From Acanthaster planci (Eukaryota > Echinodermata > Asteroidea > Valvatida > Acanthasteridae): a DNA stretch of 64,000 nucleotides. Below the pieces are notes generated by a model, which saw only the letters and a program-made list of their open reading frames with translations, did not search any database and had not been told where the DNA came from. The position numbers and the translations under genes were made by a program. Positions 12,451 through 25,000 of this stretch are shown here, piece by piece (position 1 is the first letter of the stretch; every line of letters begins with the position of its first letter). Where the stretch lies: the NCBI RefSeq assembly GCF_001949145.1, contig NW_019091491.1, positions 983,210 to 1,047,209 of the forward strand. Reading direction: 5' to 3'.

Positions 12451-13234
12451 CGTAGACAGGATGGGATGAATGTGGAGTTTTGTCATGACACACTGGATAC
12501 CCTTGCGTGATGGGTCAGCTCTGACTGCTGCATTATTTTTTTTTAAGCCGTCCACATTGAGTTACAACTGATCGAGCAGGCCAGGAGCAACCTCATCTCG
12601 GGGGTTCCAGGTCATTAAGGGACACCGCCTTTGGTATTCAGCGCCACTTAAAATATTTAGGGCCGTTTCAGAATGTTCAAGTTTTGAGTAGTGTCAGCCG
12701 ATTCGATCATAGTCAGCCAATTTTGCTTAAATTGTGTACATCTTCTTACCATGTGTGAAGTGGTTTCTATTGAGCAAACAGTGTCCTTTTCTCGTAAATC
12801 TGCATTGGGACAGATTAAGCCATTTGGCCAATATTTTGGATACAGTTTTGAATTAAAGCCAATTTTGCGAACACATGTTTTAGTATGGAGAATGTGGTCT
12901 GGTACGATAATATCAATGACTGAGTTTGCAGACCCTGGTATTGTTGACATTCAGATATGCCTTTGATGCTGTGCTTGATGTTAAGACTTTTTTCTCTGCA
13001 CTTTGTCTATTTGCCTTGATTCTCACTGTATTTAGAGTGTAACTGGTTGGAATTTTCTGTGAACTAGTTGTGTCATATCCTTGGAACGACTGACAGTAGG
13101 CTTACTGTATGACCCTGTGTAGTTCCAGATTTTTTTTTACAAATTTGTGAAGCCTATTATTGTATGTACACTTGTGTTGGCCGTAGGTGGCTACAGTATT
13201 TATGTTCCAACCATGGCTTTGTCTGAGAGATTAT

Positions 13235-13450
13235 TTGGTTTTCACTTAAATTTGTGTACCACGTAATAAAGTAGGAATTGTGTTTTGTATTGACTTAAAG
13301 GTTTATTCTTTTGACTGATCAACTAGCTCTAACAAATTAGATCTACGATCAAAGTCGAATCGTCCAATCCATCCCTTACCGAGAGTTCATTCTCCATCTT
13401 GCGGAGACTCAGATTCCATCCCAGACGGCGCGCAAGCGCTGCCGCTACAT
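13235..13450 (+). repeat. Direct repeat, copy 2
   Basis: This is the second copy of the segment at 12255-12450, about 1 kb downstream. It shares CACTTAAATTTGTGTACC, GATCAACTAGCTCTAAC and the GCGCTGCCGCTA end. Confidence 0.65.
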
Positions 13451-14499
13451 TGAAGGAACCAGGAAATAGAAACATTTTTATAAATTTTACTAAAAACCCT
13501 TGAAATTGCATCTTTGGGTTTCAATTTACCTGATTTTAAATTTTTGTTTTGCAATTTTAACCGATGTGTTGATGCTTTAATAGTTTTTATGCTAATTCAT
13601 ATTTCCATTTTATTGAGCAGAACTTTGATGTCATCCAAGGCACTTGATCTCAATGTTGCACTGATTTGTGCACGGAAAATTTCTAGATTCTTTTTAACCA
13701 CTGCTATGGCAGATTTTATTTTCTTTGGCAGTTTAATGCTGTGTAAGTGTATGGCAATAATCCAGCGAAAATCCTTTTCACAGAAATGTTCCCAGATAGC
13801 AAATTTGGGGTTCACGACTTGAACACGAAAACATGCAACCTGAGCCATGTCTTCCGTGATTTACATCAAAGCAAAAGCGCCTTCACTTGTCCAGAAATGC
13901 TTGGGCAATTTTTAATGTTCGAAACAGTACACCGTTCAGCTCACGTATCTCAAAAATGATGTCAAACAGTCTTCATACAAGGAAGAAGAGTACAAAAATA
14001 CACAAAAAGTGATTCTAAGAAAAATTCCTTTCCTGGTTCTTTTAATGCCCATGCAAAATATCTACTTGTTCGGGACTCTGGAGGAATCAGAGAAAGTAGC
14101 GTTAAAATTCACATTGCACACAACAAAAATACTTAGAACTCTTTCCTTTTTACACTAGAATACAGCTAATTACATGTACTACCATCAAGTAGCTTTCCCA
14201 TAAGTTTACCTGAACCAAAAAGTACATTGGCCTAAATACATGTTCAATGTAAATTAAAATTGGCGTCTGAAATTTCTAGTCCCTAAATTTTAGATTTTGT
14301 CTCAAGATCCCAAGGCTAGACTTTGAAATTAAGACAAGGCCTGAATTTAAAGACCAGCCTACAGTGTACAAAACGTGATCTGAATGAATTTGGGTACAAA
14401 AAATTGTTTTCTTTCAGTTCATGTGTGCAAAACTGTGAAATTGGCTAGATATGCATAACGTAGCAAAGCACTAAAAAGCCTATACCCTCAAGCAAGAAT

Positions 14500-15400
14500 T
14501 GGCAAATAACATTTCCTTCATACTACATGTACTGCTTTTTATTGCAGAAGAAAGTCACAAGGGACTGAAGATCTGGAGGTGTGCTCACTCCACAAACTTG
14601 TTCTACAAAACCCATTCAAGTACAGACACGGAACATGGAGAGATGAAAGGTATGGCAGCAGGTTGCCACAGCTCTCCAACCTCTTACTCATTCAAGACGG
14701 CCATGACTCTCAGCCAAAGAACTGTCAGAGATAAGAATAAGTGGTTGAAAGCCTGACTAAAACTGTGAAGGGTGCATCTGGCATCAGCCCAGAAGAGACA
14801 GGTAGACGGAAAGAAATTAAAGAACTACATGAGCAGTTGGAGAAAATGAAGTTAGATGCTGAGCTCGTACCACCTTAATAAAGGATGAGGAGCAGAAGAA
14901 AATCAGATGGGGTGGAGGTGCAGAAGCTGATGTTAGAGAGATTTTCTGGGACCAAAAAAGAGGTACATTTTGAGTGGTAAAGAACAATTTTACTTTCTTT
15001 TACTTTCTGAATGTTAATTTGATAAATAATTTATATTTTTCTCAATCCAAAAATGAAGTCGCATAATATTATAATCCCATGTTATTGTAGCTTGTCTTTG
15101 TAATGCATGTGAATTTATTTTGTATAAAAAATTGCTCTTTTAAACAGCATGGTGAAAGTACATGTTCCACACTGAGGAAGAGAGAAGAAACAATTATACA
15201 GAGGCCTTTGGTATTTTAGAGAGGAAGATTGAACTGCATCAAGAATTTAGGAAACACAAGATGGTGAAGAATGCCAGAAGACAAAGGAATCTGAGGTTTG
15301 AATTTCCTTTAGTAGCAGCAATTCATACAACAACAAGCACAGCAGATGCAGATTATGACAATGGCAATGTAGAAAACTGTTGAAAACTCTTGAAGAGAAT
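14500..15400 (+). pseudogene. Unidentified coding remnants, coiled-coil-like
   Basis: Several open stretches on the + strand look protein-like but change frame and meet stops. 14540-14755 includes KIWRCAHSTNLFYKTHSST. 14730-14880 reads in another frame as a charged helix with KEIKELHEQLEKMKLDAEL. 14880-14970 includes EEQKKIRWGGGAEADVREIF. 15162-15380 includes TEEERRNNYTEAFGILERK. Together they could be a broken single-exon gene or transposon protein, or exons of an unrecognised gene. I do not recognise the family and assign no function. Confidence 0.35.
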
Positions 15401-18000
15401 GAAGGAAATTTATACATCAAAACTGGTTTGTTAAGACTTGTTTACGTGCTATTCATGTTCATAACTTAATGTAGTTCACATGTTATACCATCAACATTTT
15501 GAAATGAATGTTTGTTTAAATATTTTCTGTTCACACTAAAAACAAGAAATTCTTATTGACATTTCAAAAAGGAGGCTGGTGTTTATCTGTTCCTGTTCAC
15601 AAGCTTTACTACAGTAAGCAGTTTGTATTTTGGTGAATTTTTAACATTATTACACAAATGCTCATATAAGCTCTTTGCTCTTTGCAGTCTCTGAGTAGAT
15701 GATGACTACAATGTGTATTGTATTGTGTTATGCATGTGATAAATTATGAAGTCATCTCTGTAGTTGGGAATGTTTGTTATTCAATGCATATAATAGCAGA
15801 TACCAAAATAATTATCAATCTAACATGTTAAACACTAAACTCTATTTAGGCCCATTGGCCATTTGCTGCGAAAGGATCCGAAAAGGCTACATCTTAGATT
15901 GTCTTTAGAACATGACCCGAAGGGTTATATTCAAAACCTGCCATGCATGGTTATTTATCACCACTACGATGCTGTTTGGCATACAAATTAAATTAAACCA
16001 AGGCTTCCTCTGCAAAAAAAATTAATTGTTAAATGTGTTAAGTATTGAAAATACTCTGCATGAGTGTATTTATGCGGCAAAAAACTGTTTGGTTCAAAAA
16101 TAATTTTAATGCAGGCCAATGTAAAAAATCTCAAATGAAAGCTGTCACAAGAGTTTTGCTATAGACTTCTTTCTTGCTTTCTTGCTCACAGTGACATTTA
16201 TAATATTGTGTTCCCTAAATATCAAGTCGATGGTAGCATGGACTTTACTAGTGTCTACGAGATGTGATATTTGGGATCAACAGTTTATTAAAAGGTGGAC
16301 GGGAAACAGGGGGTCTGGGTGACAGTCAAACTGGACAGGTGATTTACTGTGCTTACTTCTCTTTATCAAAGTTCAATGTGGGTTAGAAGAAGGTGCAGCT
16401 TAACACATAAAAGACAAAGTTATAGAGAGGCGATGTTGTATACAAGTGTAACTGAACTACGGTTTGGCAGGACCATTGGAAATGCAAGTCAGACGGCGTG
16501 GGTAGGGTACGGGTGTGTAGAATCGTATGCCCACAGACACTGCGAAATGGTTTAACTGTCGATCTAGGACTTAATATTAATTTTTCTTTATTGCTTTTTT
16601 CAGTTAAAATTAGTCATCTTATGTCCAAGAATCCCAAGGTTCATAACCCTTAGTTCAGGGATATAAACCTTAATATGTAGCAAAATTAATTCCTACCTCG
16701 TCGGCCACTTTCTTGCGAATTGTTTGAAATTGTAAGGAAAGTGAACGCGCTGTCTTTGGAGATAAATTTGGGAATGATTTTGAGCACTTTTTTAAACGAT
16801 CAGCGTCAGGTTAAAATACACATAGAACTGTGTGGGGTAAGGTTGGAGACCACCATACAAACCAAACTGAACAATATCAAGGAAAAACGCCTTTTCTGCG
16901 AATTGGTACATAGGAGGGGCCCTTTTTAGTTCCCTAAACTTAGCTACTATTAGTACTAAACCCCCTTCACATCTTTAGCCCCTCAAAATTATCGACGCCC
17001 TTTTTGAACTGTTAGGGTTACAAAAAAAGTCAATGAATATGGAATATTGCCCAATTTAACGCACTACGTCCATGAAGGCCTCTGTCATGCACTGCAAGCT
17101 ACTCACTGCTAATGTTAACTTGGCTAACGATAGCCTTCCCTAACTGAAATACGAGATGCATTCATCACGTTAAAGTTGTCCAGATCCGAAGCTTCATAAT
17201 CGGAGTATACATAATCATGAATGGTGGGCCTGCTGATATCATACAGCAGGAAAAATTCCTCTTTCCTGATGATATCCAAACAATAACTGCTAAATCGAGC
17301 CCATCTAACTCATTGAATATTCCCAATTGATTACAAAGATGCCGATACGCGATCCAAATGACCCGTGACCCCATTAAATCTTGCACACGCGCAGTCGTAC
17401 CAAAACTGCTTAGTCAAGTGATCAATGCAAAGTTCATCGTCCCAAAAATCGAAATGAGTTTTCCGCATAACAAATAATTGGTACACCAGATGGTCACGGT
17501 CACAATCTATTGTAACAAACGAAACTTTTATCAAATCCCAGCAGGCATAATGAAATGTTGATACATGGTCACGTTACGTGTTGTTGAATAGGTATTTATG
17601 ACTGCAGGTTGGCTGAAACAAATGAAAAATAAACAATGAAAAATAAAAAAAGTAAACCGTCAGTTACAGAATTTATCAGCGCGTGCACTGAGACACCAAA
17701 TTAGCCAAAAACAGATTAAAAGGGGGGCACAGACATAAATATTTTGGTTTAACTGAATTTGTAACATAGGCCTATGTATTTCATTTCTGAGTCATGTATT
17801 GGGTCGTCGTTTTTGGAAATAATAAGCACTGTTATTTTTTCAGCATGCATGTTATGATAATTTCAGGCGCTTGTATTATCTGGTATGATCTTGTATTATT
17901 TAAATAAAGTAGCCTTTTTTTAGTTTGCAGCTAAATAATTTTATTCACAGCATCATTAGGGCTCTTCAAGCTGATACGTCGATGATTAATATACTACCAG
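15400..18000. other. AT-rich spacer, nothing recognised
   Basis: No supported gene or element was found. Short minus-strand open frames at 17165-17534 overlap in different frames and have no recognisable domain. Confidence 0.4.
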
Positions 18001-18931
18001 CATATTATTCGTTTAATATCTTTCAACTGTGCAAAGCTTCAGTATGTCACAGATCTCACTTTCAACTGTCAGGTTAGTCGTTCCAAGGTCAATTCAGAAA
18101 TGAAAACCCTGGTCTTATATCGTTCCGTGAGTCAAGTCTAGGTCAAAGACAACATTTACACACGGTTGCAATCTAAATAAATCTTGTTCGATTAAAGTTT
18201 TGTTTCATTTTTGTTGATTGATTTATTATTTTTCTGGCGTTCCCGTGCTCAGAATAATTTTAATGACATTGTTGAAGTGCCAAAAAACCCCAAACAAACA
18301 AAAAAGAAACCAACGATTCTTCCACATGTTAATCTTAACGGATGTTTAAGGTGTTGTGTCACCTATGGCGCAGGTTATTGCCCGGAATTTCAGTGTAGCA
18401 CAATCAGACCCCCCGTGACCTATTTTGGGCTCGTGAGCGAAGTGAATTTAAATACTGGATGGTGTTCACTAGCAAGGATGAAAATGGCAGACGCAATTTC
18501 AGTTCTGACGTACAGCTGGCCCAGTGGCAATTTTAAGAAATGTTGCCAAACGAACGCAATATAACTTGCGGAATTAGGACACCTTGCCATGAATTAGTTA
18601 TTGAATATCAGGTTCAACAGCTGCAAATGACGATATCCTTGGGAACTTCGAAAGCATTTCCTTACACACTTCTCATCCAATAATTACCTGTGACATTTAA
18701 CACTTAATTGGAACTGCATTGCTGGTCCCCACAGACTCATATGCTTCAGATCGTGAAATTAGCACAATTCTTAACTGCATGCCGTGTCATTTTAGAAGGT
18801 AACTTTAGAACAAAGTGTAAAACTTTGAAGGTTAATTTGCTGGTACATTAACGTTATAGTATTAAATTATGGCAACTTTACCCTTCGCTTATATCGTCCT
18901 GAAACTAACTGAAACGGTTGGCTGGAAAGTC

Positions 18932-18968
18932 TTTAAAATACTCGCACAGACAGACAAATTTCTCATTC
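18932..18968 (+). promoter_or_regulatory. Core promoter of protease A
   Basis: TTTAAAA at 18932-18938 is followed by initiator-like TCATTC at 18963-18968. The putative +1 A (18965) is 33 nt from the start of the TATA-like box and 34 nt before the start codon. The spacing is identical in B, C and D. Function is inferred from conservation and canonical TATA-Inr distance. Confidence 0.6.
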
Positions 18969-18998
18969 TGATCGCCAGTTTACAAGTCGTATACCACG

Positions 18999-19061
18999 AT
19001 GATGCTGCCAGCCTCTCTCTTCCTGTGCTTATCCGCGATGGCGTTTGCTGGTCCACCAGTG
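18999..19061 (+). CDS. Protease A exon 1 (signal peptide)
   Basis: The exon encodes 21 residues: two Met, a hydrophobic core and AFA before GPPV, a good signal-peptidase site. Donor GTAGGT, phase 0. The first of the two ATGs is taken because it lies 34 nt after the predicted start site in every copy. Confidence 0.85.
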
Positions 19062-22000
19062 GTAGGTTTTCCCTTATGCCCCTCGTTGTTCTTGAAAGAA
19101 TACCTCTTAGATATTCTTCTGGGAACAGCTTATCACACAGTGGACGTGCAGCTCAGTTAAGTCTTACCAAGAGCAACTATTTATGATATGAGGGAAATGA
19201 TTTGCCTAGTAGAATTGAACATTTTATATATCACCGAATAAATAACATTCAGTGTGCAAATTGTGAAGCATGCATTGTTGAATTAAATCCCTGAATAAAT
19301 CCTCTTCAAGTAGGCCAAGCCAACGGCCATCTCCTTTTCTCACTCCGGCATGAAACTGCGACAAGCAATTGTCACGTTCCAATGAATTCTGGCTTCAAAC
19401 AGTATTCCTGGATATCTAAACTAGTTACCCTTATCGTCGCGATTTCGACACAATTTCGTCAGGGGAGAGAGGACTGATGGTCTGTATTTAATTTTTAGGG
19501 GTAAGTCATTATGTGTTGAAAGCTGCGTTAGTGCAGAATTTTGCATCATATCAAAAATAACCCCTGAATGGTTTTCTTGCATTGTTCTCTGGTGCATACG
19601 CACCATGATTCCATACAAGAAATCAGTGGCGCGTGATTCAAAATTAACAGATCAGAATGATGGGGGATTTATTATAATAGTGAAGCCGTTTATTTTTGTC
19701 GTGTAGATAAAATGTTCCTTTTTTAAGCAGGAAGAACTACTTTTTAGTTACCCGACAAAGACTGAAATCTTTCAAGAACAATCTGTTAAGATTTTAGCTT
19801 TTTGAGTGTTTATCTGCAGCCTAGCCACAGGTTCTCCAAGGATGAGCTTCAGCGTTATTTTGGTGTTGACAGCGACGAGAAAGGTGAGTCTGAGACCTAG
19901 TAAACATCTCTTTTTTTCTTTGACTAAAGAGCAATTGTTCAATACCATTTTTACGAAACACAGACAGAAACTCTATGTTCTTTTGGTCCTACTAGATTAA
20001 CATGACTCGCAATTTCTTGTGACCAACCAAATTTAGCCCCTGAGTACGAGATAGTGTATCCAGAGTATGCGACCGATGATATGAAGCGCAGTGTGGGTCG
20101 TAGTGCCATTGCAGCCTTGTCCCTCGACGTTTACGTCGATGCATTCGGTGAGACCCTCCATATGACAGTGGAGCGCGACGACAGTGGCATTAAACCTGGA
20201 CTCGAGGTCGAGTACTACACTGATGAGGGCATCATCACGGAGCCTGTCCAAACTGACTGTATTTACACCGGCAAAGTCGTCGGGGAAGCTGACTCTCTCG
20301 TGTCTGCCACCACTTGCGAGGGTTTGGTAAGTCCATCAGTGCTTTTCCACAGTTTCGTTGCATTCTGTGGATTTATTACAAACGACCGTGTATTTTCATG
20401 AATATTCAAAACTGATGCAACTACAAACTTGGCACATCGTTGAACAAATTTTGCACTTTATTAAAGTGCTGGCATTTGTAGAAGTCTTACTTGCAGAACA
20501 TTAAGACGTCCAAATATTCAAAGGAAAATCCAATCAACTTGAAAAAATGACCAAAAGATCGAATTGATTTATTTATGACAGCATATACGCTGAAAATTTT
20601 GTCTGTCGTTTTCTCAAAGATGGCGATTGCATATCATACCTCTGGGCCGACATACATTGAACCACTGGATGATGAGCACGCCTACAAGAGGGATATCGGG
20701 CGTGGTCTCCCTCACGTTGCCTACAAGAATAAACCCAAAAACGGCGCCTCTTGCCCTGTTAGAAGTGAGTACAATGTTTAGTTCCGATAAGAAAGAATTT
20801 TTGCAAGGGTTTCGTGCTTTGTCTTGAAGTATATCACCACAGGTGTAGCAGCTTGTTCTTAAAACTTTCGCTGAAAAGAGTTCAATAATGAATGTTCCGT
20901 GGAGGTTTTACAGACACCCTACCAATAACCAGCATGTATAGTAAAGTTGATTCATAGCAAAACCATGTAGCTTCCCAAACTGAAGCTTTTTCAGTAGCGT
21001 TTATCCAGTGACGCTCCTTCCACATACTGAGTATGCGCTGTGTAATCTTCTACCTCAATATTTAAACGTGTAGGTGGTCTGGGATTCGGCCCAAAATGTT
21101 TATTGACTGTTCAGTTATACTTTACCAAAGTTCTAATTTGAAGAGTAAAGATTTGAGACCTGACCTCAAAATCAAACATTATGAGGACTTGTTTGATTTA
21201 ATTGTATGGTAACTGTGCCTAAAGCAAAGAAAAGTGTAGAATGGGGTTTTCCCGGCAGAGTGCTTTTTGAGTACATTCCGTCACATGCGAATCCGTGTAC
21301 AAAGTAACTTCTGAGTCGAGTCCTAAGCTACTGGTTCATATTATCATTAAAACAAGGCGTTGTTTAGAGATTAATGTTCAATAATCCTGGATTAACAAGG
21401 TTTGAGGTGCACTGAAGGAGATATCAAGCCGTCTAGCACCAAGTATCTAGAGCTTGCTTTCGTTGGTGATGCTGTATTGTATTATCGACGCGGAAACACC
21501 ACCCAAACCTCTCTGACAACGCTGTTCAATGCGGTAAGACCTCTCTCTGACCCACGTCATCTTTACTTTACCAGTATAATATCTCAGACATCTCTCCATT
21601 GACCTCTTGATAGTGATAGTCAGACGTAGTCAGACCTTTTTTGGGTTGAGGCTCCAATTAACAGACCATTTTCTAACCATCGATGATAGTTCAAGACTTT
21701 TCTACCCCTTTAAGTTATCACACTTAACTATGTTTCTCTTTTCCGGACAATATTGTTTTAAATTTGTAATTTTGTCAGTTTATCATTAAAGATTTTTAAG
21801 GCAGCCGGCGGTGATATCATTCAAGCACTTGATAATGAAAGACCAAGCCATAATAGCGGACATCACGTCTAATATGGAAGTTGCCTTTAGATAGAAAAAG
21901 AGCCAAAGTGATTTAGACCTTTGACTTTAATTTTGTAACAGGTGAAGAATATCCTTCAACTCGATTCACTGGCTGGAAAAAAACTCGTTCCCAAACTGGT

Positions 22001-25000
22001 ACATATGATAATCCTCACTCTAAGCAAGGTTAGCATGAAATTATCAATTTCATTGTACGCCTACTTCCTCCAGTTGAATATTAAATACCCGTGTGATCGG
22101 ATAGTGTTTTATTTCGGCAGTCAGTATATCGAATACCAATGCCTGTAATGGGGCAAAAGGTAATTTTCTCTTGAAAAGAAATAGAATCAACTAGCAGGCA
22201 GCATCCAGAAAAGCTGTTTGTAGAATTTATGCTTTTTATAAAACTAAAGCAGAACCTCAGAAAAATGTGGAAAAGGATGTTAATATACCACCGTGCCATG
22301 GAAACCAATTCTTGTGCAGTTCAATATAGGTTTTCCTGGCCAATTTTGGAAAATGTGTAAATGAATTGGTAATGGTGGCATTAGTTTTAGTTTTGAGCGA
22401 AACGGAATGAACATTCAAACCCTCGTTTCAGTTATAAATATTTCAGTGAGGTTGAATGCAGTCGAATGAAGTCAGCGTTCAATTTCTCGATATTGCACTG
22501 GTTTTAAGAATGTTGACATTTACTTTTGCGCGACACGAGTGTAGCGCTGCAGTCCAAAGTGTTATTTAACGTTTGCCTGGTCAAGAGTTGGAATTCATTT
22601 TTGTGCTAACGAAAATTATGTTCTTAGGAGTGTTTAGTTGAATGATTAAATGTTTGAATATTCATGAGTCAAATAGACCATTCGTGTTGTCTTTAAAAAC
22701 GATACCAACTATCGTAGGACTCCTGAACAAACACTGACGCTGAGGTAACATTTCCTTCTCGGGCTACGTTGTTGCCACAATCACATAAAAGTTCACACAT
22801 GGCCTTCATGCAATGGCTGAACAGGAAAATACAGAAGAATTATAGACTTTAATTGATGTTTGATAAGTTTGATAACAACCACAATGTAATTCTTCATGAG
22901 TGACACTACATCCATTATCAAATTGGTATCTCGATTTCTGTAACCCTGTACATTTCTAATCAAATTGAAAGCAAATTTTGTGAAATTGAGTTACAGCAAA
23001 TGAAAATGAATACTCAATACCGACGGTTTACGGTAAACGACATATTTTTGGTGGATAAGATTGCACATTGGTAACACTTGGTAACGAATACGTCAAATCA
23101 AAATCCTTACAACTTATTTGCAACCTTTTAAATTAAATGTAATGTACATTCATTTGTTTGAAGGATGCAAAACGATGTCGAATGTTCTTATTGCGAAAAT
23201 GAAACCAAGTTTCAAGTCGTTTTCAAAATCCACGTCAAATTGAATTTCTATTTAACAGTGCATTTTCCGACATTGGCTGGGGAAACTTATATTAATTAAA
23301 ATACCGACAAACATTTATTTTCTTCACAGCCTGGATATAGGATCAGCTGGGATTTGTATCGGTATCTACCAAGTGCTGCAGAATGGCTAGATGATAACAA
23401 GTACCCGTCTTCTGACGATCGCCACTGGGACAATGCTGTTGTCTTGAGCGGGTGAGCTCGTCAATTGCCGAATTACCGATCAGCTTATTTAAACTACGCT
23501 TGAAGAAATTTGCTTTGAAATGACCTTTGCTGACTGTAAAAACAGTGCGAATCCCTACATGGTTTATGGTTTTATGGAGCTCTTCTACCTTTAGACAAAG
23601 ACACCTAAAATATCAATAAGTGGGGCAGGGTTAAACCCCAACCCGTTCTCTAAAGCCATGCCTTTTTCAAAACTATCCGTGAAGTTCTCACTCATGCTTC
23701 TTTTGTACCCCTGCAGAATGCACTTCAATTACGGTATCCTAGGCCTAGCATATGTTGGCGCCTGTGACAGCAAAGAGGCAGTGTCAGTTTCTAGCTTCCT
23801 CAGTTTTGATGAGGCGACCGACACGGCTGCTCATGAGATCGGACACAAGTAAGCTCTTTTCAGAAGGTCTGCCAGCAGTGATTAGCTTACACAAAAAATT
23901 TGTGAAGCTTACACCATTATTGATATTTAAGGTAGAGAATTATTCTTACCTAGGCTCATCGAGCCCATGAACATTCCCTGCAATTGTTTTAATGAGTCTT
24001 GCATGCAGCTCTCTGCTGTCATTTCTGGCCATAGTATAGCTACTAAAGCGCAGTAACTTTCTCTCTCCTGGCAGCTACCATTTCACTCCCGGGTAAAGAC
24101 GTTTGTATGGCTGGGGTTTCATTTTCTTTCCTTGCAGTTCCGATGACTTGATAAAGCAATGTTTCCCTAATTTTATGACCTTAATGTAGGGAGGCAAGCT
24201 CTCTTTATTAGCTCACCTTGGATTGTTTCAAGACAGTACCAGTGGCTCAAAACCAAAATGACGTAAAGAATTCTCATAGCAATCACAGCAAATTAAAATT
24301 AACAGTATCCAAGGCGAGGGTGCTCTTGGACCCATTCCACTTTTTCGGACGGTGAGAACCCAATCGATTCGACGCAGTATTCATGGGGTTTTGTTCCCTT
24401 AGTCCTAGATGATGCTTCACTTAACTGAGGTTCATCAATAAAAAAGTTTTTACGGTTTTCAACATGCAGTTTCATTATTTAAACCCGGGAAGGTATTCAA
24501 CAAAAGCAGAGTGTAGTGAATTCTTTATTTAATACTCAAAGGGCCACGTAATGTCCGATCCCATTGCATAAGCCAGTAAGACTGCAACGCTTAGACGGCG
24601 TAGCCCTCGTTGCAACTGACCATTTTGCTCTATTTTTTTCGCCGCAGCCTGGGCATGTGCCATGACAGCGAGGGAAATAGTTGTCCGCCTTCTGGTTACG
24701 TCATGGCCGCCTATGAGAATGAAGAAAAGATCAAGCCAATATGGTCTTCATGCAGTAGGCGTTACTACAACAGCTTTGTTGAGTAAGTTGACGTGTGTTG
24801 ATTGGCTAGCCTCACAAACAGGGGGGACGAAACCATTTTTCCACATAACCAACATAACATAACATCAAACATGGCTTTCATTAGTCTTTATGGAGTCTGC
24901 ATAATATTGAGTTTTCAAGGCTTCCTGGGAGGTTTAGCTATATTGTGGTGGTTTTTACACGCTTTTGGAATATTCTGCCATCATTACTATTAATGCTGGC

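Noticed and set aside
13360-13450. Possible tRNA-derived SINE head on the minus strand
   Set aside because: A GATTCCATCCC-like stretch loosely resembles a B box, but no A box or cloverleaf could be drawn.
17165-17534. Two overlapping minus-strand open frames
   Set aside because: They overlap in different frames, neither has a recognisable domain, and no splice pattern links them.
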